Source: Chrysaora quinquecirrha
Lineage: Eukaryota > Cnidaria > Scyphozoa > Semaeostomeae > Pelagiidae
Assembly: GCA_014526335.1 (NCBI GenBank)
Contig: JACTAT010000040.1
Location: 1,372,119 to 1,436,118, forward strand
Direction of reading: 5' to 3'
DNA: 64,000 nucleotides
Under the pieces are notes generated by a model, which was not told the DNA's origin, ran no database searches, and saw only the letters and a list, made by a program, of their open reading frames with translations. The position numbers and the translations under genes are program-made. This document shows, one piece after another, positions 47,401 to 62,400 of the stretch (position 1 is its first letter; every line of letters starts with the position of its first letter).

Positions 47401-50400
47401 TACCAAACTATGTATGAAATTTTTATGTATGAAATTTTAAGGCCCTGGCAAAACCGGGCAAAACGGTCACATTGTTTGTGAAACATTTGAAACTTGCTTG
47501 TCAAGCAAGTTTCAAATGTTTCATGTTTTACCGTTTGGCGCATTGTGAAACATTACTCGATACTCGTCAAACATTTTGTGCTTGCGTCCAGCAAAATTTG
47601 TTTTTGAACTTTTTTCAAAAACATGGCGCATCGAATACTGCTTGTTTATGCTTGTCAAGCAATGTTTTGTGACGTGGCCAAACGTTCATTCATTGCTATT
47701 GCTTGATAAGCAAATTTCAAATGTTTGAGAAACAACGATCAAACATTGTTTGTCAAACATTTGAGATTGGTTTACAAGCAATGTTTGACCGTTTGGCCAG
47801 TTTGGCCACATCGAAAAACATTGCTTGACAAGCAAATTTCGCTTAGCAACTTAAAAAACATTTTGTTTTTACATCAAGCAAAAAATGTTGGTCCAGTTGT
47901 GGCCAAACGGTCAAGCATTTTTCTTGGTTAGCGAATTGCAAATGTTTGACGAACAATGTTTGATCGTTTGGCAAGAAGAGCCTAAGTAACTCAGACTTTT
48001 GCAATGTTCAGATTGTAAATCGTGTTCGGAAGTAATGACTACATTTTACAGCTATTTTTATTATTGATTCCAAAAAAAATTGACGTCAATCTTTAAAATG
48101 TTTACCAAATTTGTTAGAACATAAGGGAAGGAAAAGGAATCCCCTTTGTCGGCTAGTGGTTTAGGGGCAGCGGACACGAGCATAGAGCCGATAATTTGCT
48201 GCAAGACTGGGTACACACCATTCCAGGCATTTTGCACAATTCCTTTTCAGCACAAGTTGCAGTGCCAGACATTGATACGCCTGAAGTATCCCGCAGATGA
48301 ATTTGACTCAAATTCCTTCGAATTAAATAGTTTTTAACAAAATAGAAGATTCAGAATTGCTTGCTAGATTGAAAAGTTTCAAGTTCGTTTATCAACGAAA
48401 AGGATGGGCTCTCTGGAAGCCGAGGAAGCGCTGTTGAAGAAAAAGGTATAAATTCAAAAAGTTTTGTTTCTTTTTCCGTTCCTCCCAGCATGTCCACCAC
48501 ATCATTTGTAACAAAGTTAGGTGGATTTGCTTCTCAGTCATGAGATTTACTTTTAATCTCCTATTTTAGTTTGTTCTTAGCCTGATAGAGAATTGATTTT
48601 GCTCTGTGATTACAGCGTTTCGGGGACCGCCTAAGTTAGGCCCATCACGCGATGCATTTGGGAAATTTGATCAAATATCATGCCAGCAAGTCTGAATTTC
48701 GTTGTCAATCTCAAGCCTAAAGTTGTTCTCTGATTCCATAATAATGTGCTAAACGGTCAGTGCGTTCTTTCGCATATAACTTCGATGTCAACAACTTTGT
48801 GAATGTTTTGGAATTCGATCTAGTGAGAAGTGAAGAAGCATGTTACTTGGGCGGGTGTTTGTGCTCAGTGCTGCTTTCGTTTTTCCGATCAAAATGCAAG
48901 GACCTCAATATTGATCCCTTTCCTTGTCTGTCAGTTGTCAATTATGTTTTCAGTAGTATTCAACTCCGACAAAGTTGATTTTGGAGGATGAATTTTAAAT
49001 CAGTTTTGCTCATAGCTTACGGAAATCGTCTGGACTAGCTTGTTATTCTATATACACAACAGCCCCTGCTCACTCAGTCAAATGTTCATTAAGTTTTTTA
49101 CTCCAAAGATTATTATTATCATGGACCTGATAAACTATAATTCCAGTTTCTACATAGACTTTACGGTCTAGACGTATAGACATATCCTACATGATGTTTG
49201 CTTTTTTCCTTTGTGACTTCAGACATTTTCTCCCAAGAGGATTTTTCCCTCTAATCGAAGTGATGATGGATAATAGGTTTAAGTGAAGACTGATTATTGT
49301 TCTTTTTGTCAGCTTATGTCATCGAAATTTCCGTCTCTATCCAAATTAGCAAGTGAGTAATCAGCCTGAAATGTTTTCGCTGAGGAAAGTTTGTCTAAAA
49401 CTCTCTAATCTTCTAGGGCAGGCCAAGAGAACTTCAAAATATTTTCTATTTTAGATTTGACCTTCATCAATTTGACAAACTTATTTCATAATTATCATTT
49501 TCATGCTTGGAAAAACCTTTTTGTCTCGTGTAATAAATCTGTCATTAGGAAACTAGATATGAAAAACTGCCAGGCTTCTTGTGGTCAAACCATAAAAAGC
49601 AGCTTTTTATCTGTTGTTTATGACTGTCCTTAAAGGCCTTATACACTATAGATACAAAAACAGAAAAAGACTTTGATGTTTTGATTATTTAGAGGAGAAA
49701 ATCTAAAAATTTTGCTGCAAATTTTCCTAGAGCTGGTTTTTTTGTACACTTGCTGATAGTTAACTTGCTGTTAGCTAGTAATTAACATTTAGCTCTTCTC
49801 AAATTTTTTGTTAATTTTATTTATCATTACAGTATGTGAGGTTTTACAGAGATCTAGATGAAATATTGTGTTAAATGTCTTATGTAGTGGATAATAACTT
49901 AAAAAGGGTTAGTCAAGCTAAGACATGTAAAGCTGCCATGCTGTGCAAATATTTGAAAAGAGCAGACATCATTAAAAGGATGATGATTTATTATATTTCA
50001 ATGTAGGAACCCATTGTACTGCCCATACACTTTTCAAATATTATACCATAAACCTTAAAACCATGAATGGTATACCCACACAATGTTCCTTGTATATTAA
50101 TATTGCAAAAAGTAATCCCACTGTAAGCAAAGCCACAAAAAATTTGAATAATTCAAAAAACTAGACAGTCTGATTGTTTGAAATTGTAAAGATGGAATTA
50201 GGATGATCTGACTTATTTAGTCAACCCCATTATCAAGCAAAATATTTGCCTGCAGGTCTTACATGAATAAGAGAGGCATAGAAGTTCTGAGAGCATTTAC
50301 CCCAGGGTTTGATATTTTAGAATGAGTGGTTGTTCTCAAGATATGATAGATCTTTCATCTTGTAAAATTGTAAAATTACCAAGCTATGGGGAATCACTCA

Positions 50401-53400
50401 TCTTTATTGCCTTGGCTTTGAAAGAAATAATTGTGCTATTTTTCTTTAGAGAAACTTATTCAAATTGATTTCGAATTTACAAAGTTTGAACACTGGAATT
50501 GTCTGATTGCTAAGAAAATTTGAGAACTAGGCTTTGAAAAAGGTGCGCGAGATTCCCTCCCCCCAAAACAAAAGGATTTTAAAGAGATTTCTATGAAAAC
50601 AATAAAAAGTCCCAGCATAGGATGTAAAAGATTCCGAGAAGTGAATTGCCCTTTTCTGGGCCAATTTCAGGCATCCTCATGAAATAGCATATTTACATAC
50701 TCAGAAACTGCACTCTAAACATCCACAAAGAGAACTCTAAAAAATCTCAAATTCTTCTGAAAATTTACATCTAATTTACACTTATTTTCCCAGACAATTT
50801 CTCATATTCTCAGTTTCTTATAGCTTTTCTCACTATGCTAAGAAAGCACACTCAGTCAACAGTATTTTTTGTTGCCACATGCTCACAGCAGAAATGTTTA
50901 TCTGAGCAAAAATAACTAGTTTGTTTGAACAAGCAGAATCAAGTAATTGATCTTATTAAACATAATTGATTGAACAAGTCTTATACCACTCTGAGTGGCT
51001 TAAGGTGCTTGGGGAGCAGGGGAACACAGAAATCCTTCATGGGAACTTATATGGATTGTTAAAATTTGATAAATATATTTGTGTAACAATGGTGATGGTG
51101 ATACAAAAAGGAATAAGTGCATCACATGATGACCTCTATCTACTGCTTTTGCTATAACATTAATTTGTCACTCCAAATATGGAAGTACAATTCTTTTATG
51201 ACTTGATAAGGTAACAGACAATGTAATTCTCAAAAGCTTTGCAGTGCAGGTAAGGAAGGTAATAATCAGTTGCATAGTGTGTAGGAGCTGGCAGGAGGCA
51301 CAAACCCTTTACACATCTTTTATAAAGAGCACTTTTATAGGAACTTGAGGCTGACAATTCCCAGAAATTTAAGGAACTTTCGAGGCTCCAATGAAAACTA
51401 AGGATAACTTTTTTTTAAGGACAAGACAGTTAATAAGCTAAGGGCTAGTAAGCTTTAATTAGGATATCTACAAATATACTCCTTAGGATTCCATTCCTCC
51501 ATGCACCATCCCTTAACTGCCCTGATGCAAATTTTTGTTCAGGTGAAGATTTAATGGAGTCAAAGATTTTACATAGGTCAACGTACGTTGGGAAAATTTC
51601 ACGTTTTATACGCGTTTTTATGCAGGCATTCATCACACCAAATTTTCTTCAAGGCCAGGAAAAAGTTACGGTCAAACGGTCATTGACCGGAGGAAGGTCA
51701 ATTGGAAAGAGAGATAATCTTATGCCACGCCTCACCACGCCTCTTTTACGTTGTTAAGTCAGGAAGGTTAGCGGTTGGGCGTATTTTTGGCTGGTGGGAG
51801 GATGAGCAACTTTCTGGACTTTGATTTTCTAAGCCTTTTTACTTTTAGCTTGAAGCAACCGATAACTTAGAAGATCGACGAGAAATCCGAAAACAGTTAC
51901 GAGAACTAAGAAACCGAAAATTCGAAGAGGAAGTAAAGAAGATTCAAGCTGGTGACTACCGACCAGGAAAAGACCGAAGTGCTATTACGAACGGTGGGGA
52001 ATCGTCTCTCGGAAGTATAGGAAGAAGTCGTAGTGTCAAAGATGATGATGGTGAAGATACTTATGGCTTGAGTAATGTTGATAATGAAGATGACTTGCAG
52101 GCTATGGTAAGTGCTTTAATGTTGAAGACTAGTAAACAAACAAGTAAATTTGTTTCATATAGTGAAGATTTAGGACCAGGCACTATTACCTCTAATGTGG
52201 GCCTGCATCTTCTGCCCCCAAACAAAGCTTTTGCATAGAACACACACCTTTGGTAGTCGTTTACCGATCTCGGAAGGTTGAGCAGCTGAGTTGGTTCATG
52301 GTTGGTTATAGGTTTGTAGTTCATCAATCGAACGACAGACGACAGTAGGGTGTCTAGCCCAAGCAGACTGAGCTTGCGCAATACCATTGTCTATGGCAAT
52401 ACCAAAGCTAGCGACTGCCTATATCATTACTATATCATTTTTGAATTCTACTTATTAAACAAAGAATGCAACATATCCAAAACTCTTCGCTCACAGAGAC
52501 GCTCAAAGAGTGTTTGTTAAATTCAACGTAACTATCTTGTGAAAATTAAGAAACGCTTGTCACTACCTTTGTCTTTGAAAAGAAGCTTGCATCCATGGCT
52601 CTTGCTAAACCGGATCTACTTTTAACTTCATTTCTCTCACTGGCTTGCTTTAAACCATGTAGCTTTCTTGAAGGTGCTGTGGCGTCGTCGGCTAATCCAG
52701 CTGGCTCGTTGTGTCAGAAGCACAGCGAGAACAGGGTTCGAGCCTCAGTTGCAGTAGTGTCACAGATAGGGTCGAGGTCTTAACCAGTTAAGCCGCTACT
52801 GAGATCCTAGTGACTGAACACATCATAGCCGCTACTGAGATCCTAGCGACTGAACACATCATATGACTAGTTGGGCTATTCTTTTCTCTTTGTTAGAACC
52901 CACTTAAATGTAGTGTCACCATCAGGCGCAAAGGTATATTTTGATGATTTCGTTTATGTTGCACCAGCCCACGTTTCACAATGTTCTTTCTTTGTCATGT
53001 CGTTATTGTTTTATTTTGATTCTTGGACCTTTTGATGCTTAACCCAGGCATCGGTTCTTGCATCCTGAAAAGTGCACCACCGGAACGGTTCTGTGCCATT
53101 TCTGTCCTGTTCCATGGAATACAGATGGCATGTCACCGTTTCAGCTGTAACTCCGCCCAGAGACCCTATTTCATAAAACTGATTACCATTAAATCGAACA
53201 GGTTAATAAATGCTGTTGTGTTTTAGTGTAATTGCTTTCTTAAGTGCTTTCACTTAGTTATATGAGGACTTCAAGAATAATATGAGAAATATAGGCCTCG
53301 AATAGTTTAGACTTTGCATGGCCTGTTGTTTGGTTGAATTCATATCTGCAAATAGTTAATCCTGGCTTAATCTGGCCCTTTCGTTGCTAAAAATAGCCAA

Positions 53401-56400
53401 GCTTAAAGTGGCTCAAAGCTTTTTAAGGAAACCTAATTATTTTCGGTATTTCACTGTTTGTAGGGTTCTTTTCTTAGACTTTGCATGGCCTGTCGGACAA
53501 CTGAATCCGCTTCGTTATTCAGTTGTTTCTCAATGTTGTTTTTTCATCAAGTAGCTGCTTAAGTATACATATAAACTATGTAATTAGGCCACTTGATTGA
53601 AAATAAAAAATCTTAAAGTCTGAAAGTCAATGCCTGGAATTAGATGGTTTGGTTGTGGATGACTTTATACTTTATTTTCTGATTCCCTGATTAGTGTATT
53701 GATTTAGTATTCGATCAACATTGATTGATCGATCGATCAACATATCACTCACTTTATACAAAAGGTCCTTACTTTTTCAAGAAGATAAACCATCAATACA
53801 ACAAGATAAATAGCCTTTTGACGGACATTAGCACTTAAGAGCTTAATCTTATACTCAGATTGAAAGAGCAATTTGAGAGATTCTCAACTAGTCTGGGAAC
53901 CTTTTATTTTGAGTGCTTTTGACGGTCTTGTGTTGTTCATGTAGCCCTACATTTCTCAATTATCAAGCAATTTGAAGTTGTCTTTGTTTATTCCAAGTGT
54001 CGAACCTGGACTGCATAATCGGAGAGCCAACGACAATTCAACTGAGCTAAAACCCCATACAACCGTTGAGAAACTCTCCAAGTCTACCCTTCAAGGAACT
54101 GTTAGGTATCCATCATGTATCATTGAGCCCTTGATCTCCTATGATCTGAAGATGGTTAGATAACTTGAATTTTAGCAAACAGTAAATGTTTGCATTTAAA
54201 GGTTAATGTAAGTAGGTAAGGAGGGGGTACAAAACGTGGGTCTTAGAACTCTTATAACAAGTAATGCAGGAGAAATCTAGAGCTATAGCGAATTTATTCA
54301 CAAAAGAGCTAATGAATTTTTGGAGGATGATCTCAGCCCAAGGGTATTAACTATATGAGTTGAACCAGTGATCCTTTGTGGGAAAGACTTCAGGATTAAA
54401 ATGTGTAGAGGGATAAAAGCTGAGAAATTTATTTCATTCCTAAAACTCTTGGAATTCTGTACCCTTTCTAAATTTCAATCTTAATACTAAAAATATATTA
54501 TAACAGAACTTCATTTAAGTTGCGGTTGAGAGAAAGAGGCTTACACTTTGATTTGTCGTCTAAAGATAGCATGGCACTAGCCACTTTAACCGCTTCTATC
54601 ATCTGTTTGCAAAATCTTCAGTCTATACTTTGGTTGTCGGCAAATCTTTTGGGCCTAGCTACGTCTTTACCAGTCTTGGAAAAGTTCGTATGAGGCTTGA
54701 TTAATGGGAAGGTTTGGTCTTGTCTCGCTTGATATGTGTTCAACCCATCCTTCATTTTCGCAAATAAGACATAAAAGAGTATAGAGTGGTAACATTCTTA
54801 TTATTATCTTTATTGGTGACTAATTTCATGGAGACGATTAAGCATTTTGGATTGGTGAAAGTCGTTTCTTTGATTTAGTCCAGCTTTAATCCAATTTAAT
54901 TTAATCTCTTTTATGATACTGTGTATGACTGGCTTTGTGCTTTTAGTTTTCCTTCAGGGGCCCTCATGTAACATTGTATTTTTCTATATTCTTCGTGAGG
55001 ACGAACCTCTAATGATTGGACAACTCTCTACAAAGGCAGTAACATTGGTCTAACAGCTGTCTGTTGTATAGATGTTCTGCTTACGGGAGAATGATTCTCT
55101 CGAACTCTGATCTTGTTTTTCGGACCAAGAAAAACCTTGCTAAGTTCACAGAACCTGTCCTCCAGGCAATTATGTAAAAAGATTTCTGTCTCTTCATCTA
55201 TAATCTCCTCTCTTTTGCCCTCATTGTGGCTGTGTCACCTCTGCGGGGAGAATCAGTGGTACTTCAGCTATCTGATAAAATATCACAGAAGTATAGAACG
55301 TGCTTCTAAATCCTTCTACATGCTTCTTGTACATGTGCATATGTATGCTTCTTCTGTGTGCTTATAGAATGTTTCCTATCTTGCGTACGATAAATCGTAC
55401 CCTAGCGGGGAGTCGTATCATTAAATCTCGTTTTTAAATGCGTCTTTCTACCACTGATGTCTTTTGTGTTGGCAGAGTTTCAACTCTGAAAAATTCTAGA
55501 ATCTTGTCCCGGAATCGTGAGTAATCGGGTCTGTTTATCAGACCACTGTTGTTTGTAAAAACTTCCTTTATCGATAACTGTATCCTTTATCCTACTCAAT
55601 CCTTCTTTATCAAGCAACGCCCTTCTTGTCGCTTGCTGTGTAAGCCCATGAGCCAACACTGAGACAAATAATTCCGACCAAGCTTGTTTTTGCCGCCGCG
55701 CTGATATTACCGCGCCGCTTATCAGTCTGTATGTTTAGTGGTCGCCTTGCATGTTCTTCTCCCCAAAATCTAATCTTAAAATCTTAATGAATTTCCTGAG
55801 GTCTCGCGGTATTGAATTCATACTAACCACAATTTTCACCATGGTTCCCTTTATCATTTGTAAGATTCCTTTCCGATAGAAGATTCCCTCATATTTTGAA
55901 TTGTGTCATTGTTAAAATGTTGTTCATGCACACGAATTCATTCTCGTTACGTCGCAAGTCGGTTACGAAAATTTCTGTGGAATTTTGTTTACAATTTTTT
56001 TACATTCTCGTCATGGGTTTCAGGGAAGATAAGCTTGTCAAACTTCTTTTATTGTTAACATGGGTTTGCCATTTTGAAGTAACCTCTCTTTGCCGCACTT
56101 GTGCTTCTGGAATCAGGGCAGTGGCATTGACCTCTAATCAATCTTTTTATCTGCCTTCACCCTCGCTACTCCCTCTCGGTCGGTTATTTGCTTGGCTGCC
56201 CGGTTTGGTGCTTTTTGTACAAAATAGAACGGTTGTCGCTAATAGACCTATTTCTTGACTGTAGCCATCGCTATTGAGTTGAATTGCTGGACGCTCAAAC
56301 TTTGGGTAGCTCAAGCTAAGAAATTGGGTAAGCCAACCAGAATGTGTTATTTATAAATGCGGCTCTCTGATTGGTAACCCAAAAAGTCCCAGATTGAGCG

Positions 56401-59400
56401 ATCTCAGTTTGGTGCTGTCTCTGTTTCATGCGCGATAACTGGACTCGGATAATAAGTCTAGATAAATAATTTCTTTAGTTGTTTTTGTTAACCGTTTTAA
56501 AATTGTAAATATACGTGTTCGGGCAACAAGCTCTTGGGCATTCAGTGTAGGTTTTTCACGTTTTATTATCAATGCCTCTGCTGGTGTTCGAGCGTAATAA
56601 TTACTTAATCTTTTGTCTTTCGCGACAATTTCGAAATCTTCTCTGGTAACGTTTTTATGTCCGGTCTCCATCGCGTGTGTTGCTACGTGGGATTTCTGAT
56701 CTCTGCCGCTGTGATCTCTGATTCTGAAAATCTTCTACTAACCTCTCCAACGTACGTAGCACAACATGTCGGTTCTGGACAGGTGACTTTGTAGACTAAG
56801 TTGTGTTCGTGTTCAATCGGTGTCTTATCTTTAACTGCAAAATTAGCACCTAGCTTTCTGCCCGTGTATATTACTTTGGTCGTATGATCAATGTTCAGTT
56901 TGGTCAACGTTTTAGTTAGAGATTTAATTAATCGGTCACCTTGTTCCCCTTGGTAGGGTAGCACGATATTGGTCTCTACTCGATTGCTTTCCAGGTTGGG
57001 GGGTTCATTTCGTCCCTGAGGATGGTCAGTAGAATGTCTGACCGAATATATAGTTTTTAAGAAAAACAACATCTTTCTTCTTTAAAATGAAGCTTCTTAT
57101 AGTATTGTTTTAAAATTGCCTCTCTTCGACGAGAATCTCAATCCCTCTCTCGTCTTTTCTAGCTCAATGACACACCGTTTACAGAAACAGAGAAGCGAAA
57201 AAAGATTCGTGCAAGAATACGTGAAATCAGGAATCAGAAACTCGGTAAATTTTATTTTGTCTATATCTATTTCCTTTTTCCCTTAAGATGTGCTTATTCG
57301 GTACACAAATTCTGCAACAATGCAGCATAGCAACCGAAAAAATGTAGCATAGCAACCGACTAGACTCGCTACACTGGTTTTTGTTTTTCTTCGTAGAATA
57401 GAAGTAGCTAATAACAGGGACTTGTCAGTCTAACGGGGGCGTATATTGCATAGGGTGGGTTGCATTTTCTTATATGTCTGTTTCTTAAAAGTGGGGACTT
57501 ATTGTATATGGCCTGAAAATACATTACCATATTATCTAATGTATGGGATCGTGAAGCGTCACCAGGACACCCCCGTCCGTCCACCATATCTCCCCCGAGA
57601 GATATCTAATGTATGGGATCGTGAAGCGTCACCAGGACACCCCCGTCCGTCCACCATATCTCCCCCGAGAGATACATGACAAAATTGCAAAACATTCGAA
57701 TTATTTTAACTGATGAATCGACCCGTAGGTTAGATATACTCTTCTGATAAGAGCAGGAATATTGTTTTTGTATATCGTTATTCCTTGGTGGTCTACAATT
57801 AACCTTTGAGTCGATACGATAACATAATCAACCTGATAGTCCGTATAGGCGTTACAGTCTATGTATGTCAGACCTGTATATTAGCCTTCCTTATTAAGTA
57901 TATTGTGCTTTGATGTTAAGTACTAAAGAGAGAAACATTAACAACACCGCAGACAGAATCGGAGTAAAATGTGGAACCGATTCAGTATGCTAAAAACAAT
58001 TTTGTCCGACCTTTTTTAAAGATTGAGTCGTCAGGAAAGAGAGGGAAAGTATTAGGCCCAGATGTAAACTAATGGGGCAATCAGACAAAAATTGCTTATT
58101 TTTATTGTTATGCGTTTTGAACAGAATTCAGGGCATAAGTTAACCAATACAGGACAATTAGCTTACCTAAATGAAGCATACCAAGAAATCATACAGTTGC
58201 AACATTCGACGATAAAGTGCTGGCCTACTTGCAATATACTACGATAAGGTGCTGGCAATGCGTTTAAAATTTTTTTATTAAACATTTGAGATTTGTTTGT
58301 CAAGTACACTGTTTGACCGCCTGGTCAAATCAGAAACATTGCTATTCAAACATTTCTTGCTTCTGCAAAGCGTAAAATGTTTTTGAAATCATTCGGAAAC
58401 AATTCTAAGTGAATTCGGCTTGTCAAGCAATGTTTTGTGACGTGACAAAACGGGCAAACATTGCTTGCAAAGCAAATTTTCAATGTTTGACCAACAATGT
58501 TTGTAATAGACCAGTTATCTTTGCATCGCGGACTAGCAACTTTTTGCACACAAATTTTTGAACACCAATCAGCTTGCCGGATACAGCGGGAAGACCAATA
58601 GAATTAACTGAAAGCCCAAGTGAGAAAACGAACTCTTTTTTGTCTACACCTAACTCTTTCTCTCTACACAAATGTGTTTAAAAAAAGATGCCAATTCGGA
58701 TTCACTTTTTGATTGGTGTATTTCGATCCGCATCCGGGTATAAATTCCACTTCAGTTAGTTGTTTCGGTCTGTTTCTGACGTTTTTACTCTTAGGAGTGT
58801 CAGACGAAAAACGCTTTTTTGTATATTATTATTATTATTATATACTTTATTTCAGTGTCAAAATTTTTAGGAATAAGCTGCTAATTGAGGACACTCTAAC
58901 TAAACCAAAATAACAAAGAAAAGATTACATACAATAAAATAAGTTAGCTAAAATTACTTTAAAAAAGTCATTCACATAATTTTCAATTTCTGCAGCTAAA
59001 AGTAATTAACGATGAAATGTCTTTTATTTTTCTAATTTGATTTTTAAATATTTCCAAACTTTGGCTGTTTCTAATGTCTTGACCTAGCTTTGACCATAAC
59101 ATTGGCCCCAAATATTTGATACAGTGTTTTCCAAATTTGACTGTCTTATAATTTGGTAGCTTAAAGTCTGAATTTCGCAAATTGTATCCTGTCATCGATC
59201 TTTCGAACATGTCTTGCAGTGACTTTGGTGCAAGGTCATTCTTCACTTTGTACATCAGAATAGCAATGTCTTGCAGGCGTTTATTATTCAGAGTGTGTAG
59301 ATTGGCTTTTGCAAGGAGTTCTTCATAGGAACTTATTTTGTCTTGAAATACAGCTCTCAGCTACAACTATAATTTCGAAACTCGTGGAGTAAGTCTAAAT

Positions 59401-62400
59401 TCAGATTTCTTGGAGAGTTGTTGAAATTAATTTGTTTGCTTCTTCAGGCATTGGAGAGCCAGTTGTTGTGAAACGACATCATCGTGACATAGCAGCCTCG
59501 GTTAAAACAGAGACTCAGAAAGAGACTGTTGAGAAGCAGAACTCTGTAGATTTGAATGTTGAGAAAGAAGTCGAAGAGCCAAGGAGTTCTTATCGAAGTT
59601 CATACCGAAGTAAATACAGAATTGAAGATGATACGAAGATGGATAATAAAGAACCGGAGGTTTCTAGTAGGAATGTTGCTTTGTCAAGAACAACAAAGGA
59701 AGAGGAGTCAAATACAGTGAAAGATGAACGAGTCAATGGTTATGCAGACACCGATGAATCTGATAAGCGTGTCGATGAAGATGAAAATGAAGAAGAGAAG
59801 AATGACGAGGATGGGATTGTGGAAGAAGATGCTGTCGTTGAAGAAGATGTCGTATTGGAAGAGGCTGGAAAGGAAGTTGATTTAATTGAATCGGAGAATG
59901 TTGAGAATGATGAAGTTGACGAAGAAGATGAGCCTGTGGATGATGTTGATGTTGAAGAAGAGGGAAATGTTGATGAAGAAGAATATGAAAAGAAGAAGAA
60001 GGGTTGGACGAATTCTCTCAAAGGGAGGAAGTCAACGATGCTGATTTTAATGAAGTCACAGCTGAGAAACAAAACGATGATGAAGCTGACTATAGAGAAG
60101 AATGTGAAGATGAAGAAGTAGAGGTTGAAGGTGGCTATAAGGAAGATCAAGATGGAGATCAACGTTCTATTGAGGACGATCAGCTCTACTCGGATGAAGA
60201 CGATGATGTTCAGAAAGTAGAAGACAATGTCGATGATGACGCCGAAGATAAAGGAAGAATGGATGACGAAGAATACTCTGGTCAATCGAATGATGAAGAA
60301 GATGATAAGAAGGGATCTTCTGGCTATGAGGAAAATGTGCGTGAAGAAAGCATTTCAGGTGAATCTGGAAAGCAGCGGGCATCTTTATACAACCCCTCTC
60401 AAGATGATGAAGAAGAAGAAGAAGCTAGAGATGATTATGAAGAAAGGGGTGAGTCAGAGGAGGAATATAGTCGAAGCGAGGCTGAGGACGAGGACGAGGC
60501 TATTAGGTCATCAAGCAAAAAAGCAGAGCTGAAATATTCGGATGATTCCTATTCTGATTACACTGCAACAGACGATGGTAGCAGTATAAGCGGAAAGCGT
60601 TTTGAAGAGGATCAAAATTTAGACGATTACTCGCCCAAATCGCCTTCCAGCTCTCTTCGTCGGCAACAAGGGCCTTCAATTGCTGCTAAAATTGACAAGG
60701 TTTTTCAAGAAAAGGAGCCTGGTATTCAGGAAGGTAAAGACTTCAAAGAGAAGTTAAAGAAAACTGATAAATCGTTTCAAACTGGTGGGAAAAAGTTCGT
60801 CGAACAAGTTGATTTCCGCACTGTTTTGCGCCAAACAGACAAACCAAAACGTTTTGGTGAAAAGCCTTCGCAAGGCCCAGAACAAGTTGATTTTAGAAAT
60901 CTTCTACAGAGTAAAGTTAAAACGAAAACGTTAGCAGACAAAGGGCTTACCGCCGAGCAAGTTGATTTTAGAACCGTGTTAAAAGCCGGGGCTGTAGAGA
61001 AAAGTAAACCGGTGCAACGGAAAACGAGTGCCGCGGAGCAGGTTGATTTCAGAACGGTGCTCAAAAAAGAACCTAGTATAAAATCCCGAAAAGTTAGCAC
61101 GGATGATAAAGAAATATTCCGCAAGATAAGAGCAGGAAGTGACTTGGTAGCGAATGCAGAGGCTAAAGCCGTCGAACGAAAAACGAGTGAATCACGAAGC
61201 GGAAGGCCCAGCATTGAAGCTTTGAAGAGAAGCGGTAGTATGGATAAAGCGAAAGGAGAGTTTGAGAGACAGCGCAAGGAAAGCGAGGGAAGCGACAGCG
61301 ACAGAGTGTCGCGCAAAGCTGGAAGGCCTAGTCTTGATGCTTTGAAGGAGAGTGGTGAATTGGGAAAAACGAGAGATAAGTCTGCAAAGTTTCAGAAGAG
61401 TGAAGATAAGGTTTTCAAAAAGCCTGTCGCACCACCGCCAAAGCCAAAGAAGATCAAGGAAGAAGATGTCGAGGAATTGGTAGTCGAAGGAGAGGAAAGT
61501 CAGAAGCCAGACATTGAACGGGCTTCTGAATCGAAGCGAGTTGAAGACGCTGCAGCAAAGGCTAAAGACACTGTTGATAAAGAGGCACGAAGCGGAAGAA
61601 GGCAAAGAAGAACAGTCAAGGAAGATGGTGAAAATAAACAAGAACAACAGAATGAAAAACAACAAGAGGAAGAAGCTGAAAATAAAACTAGATCAAGAAG
61701 ATCACGAGACAGGGATGAAAAACAAGGTCAAGACGAAATGTACAAAATGATGAAAACGCAGACAAGCCTCGTAGTCGTAGATCAGTACGAGGCGAGGAAG
61801 CAGCCGAAGCAGTCTCGGATTCGTCCAGAGTGGCAAAAGAAAAAGATATTTCAAAAGAGGCTGGTTTAGCAAAGCGTTCCGAGGAGACTGAGGATAACGA
61901 AAGAAGGGTTTCGTTGAAAAGCGAAGACAAACGTGCCAGAAACAGAAGGTTGAGACGGGATCAGAACGAAGTTGTGCGGGAAGTTGAAGCGAAGAAAGCT
62001 GCATCCCCAGAACCGGTTGATGATCATGATGGAAAGGCTGAAGAAAATGTCATTTCGGTGAAATCGTCAAGTCTGGAAAGGTAGGATGAAATACGTTGCT
62101 AGGATTGACTTTTAGCTAGTTTCCAAGTAGGGGCATATTCTTTTGGCAAATTTTTGTCTCCTGTCTTTCACTGACGTGTTCTTATAGCATCTTATGGGGA
62201 AAAGGGCAGCTCTCGCAGGATTGCAAAACGCCTACCTTGACGTTTGGGATGCTCTGAGGAGAATCATTTCAAAAATTCGCAATACTTTGGATTTCAGCTT
62301 TCGAATTGGGCCAAAGATGTTGTTGGTTAGGTTCACGATTTTTAAATAGAAAAGATATAACCCCAAAGAGATGCGTTTGGTCCTGGCCAAAACAATCGAA

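Larger units (their letters stand above)
43956..48367. other. Large-gene intron 13, mostly non-coding
   Basis: It contains MITE family B copies at 45952-46180 and 47440-47985, four TTTAGA hexamers at about 44160-44185, and A+T-rich sequence near 44640-45240. I see no exon between 43581 and 48368. Confidence 0.5.

Noticed and set aside
59740..60285. Minus-strand Ser/Phe-rich hydrophobic ORF
   Set aside because: It is the complement of the GAA/GAT-rich acidic tract in exon 17 of the large gene.
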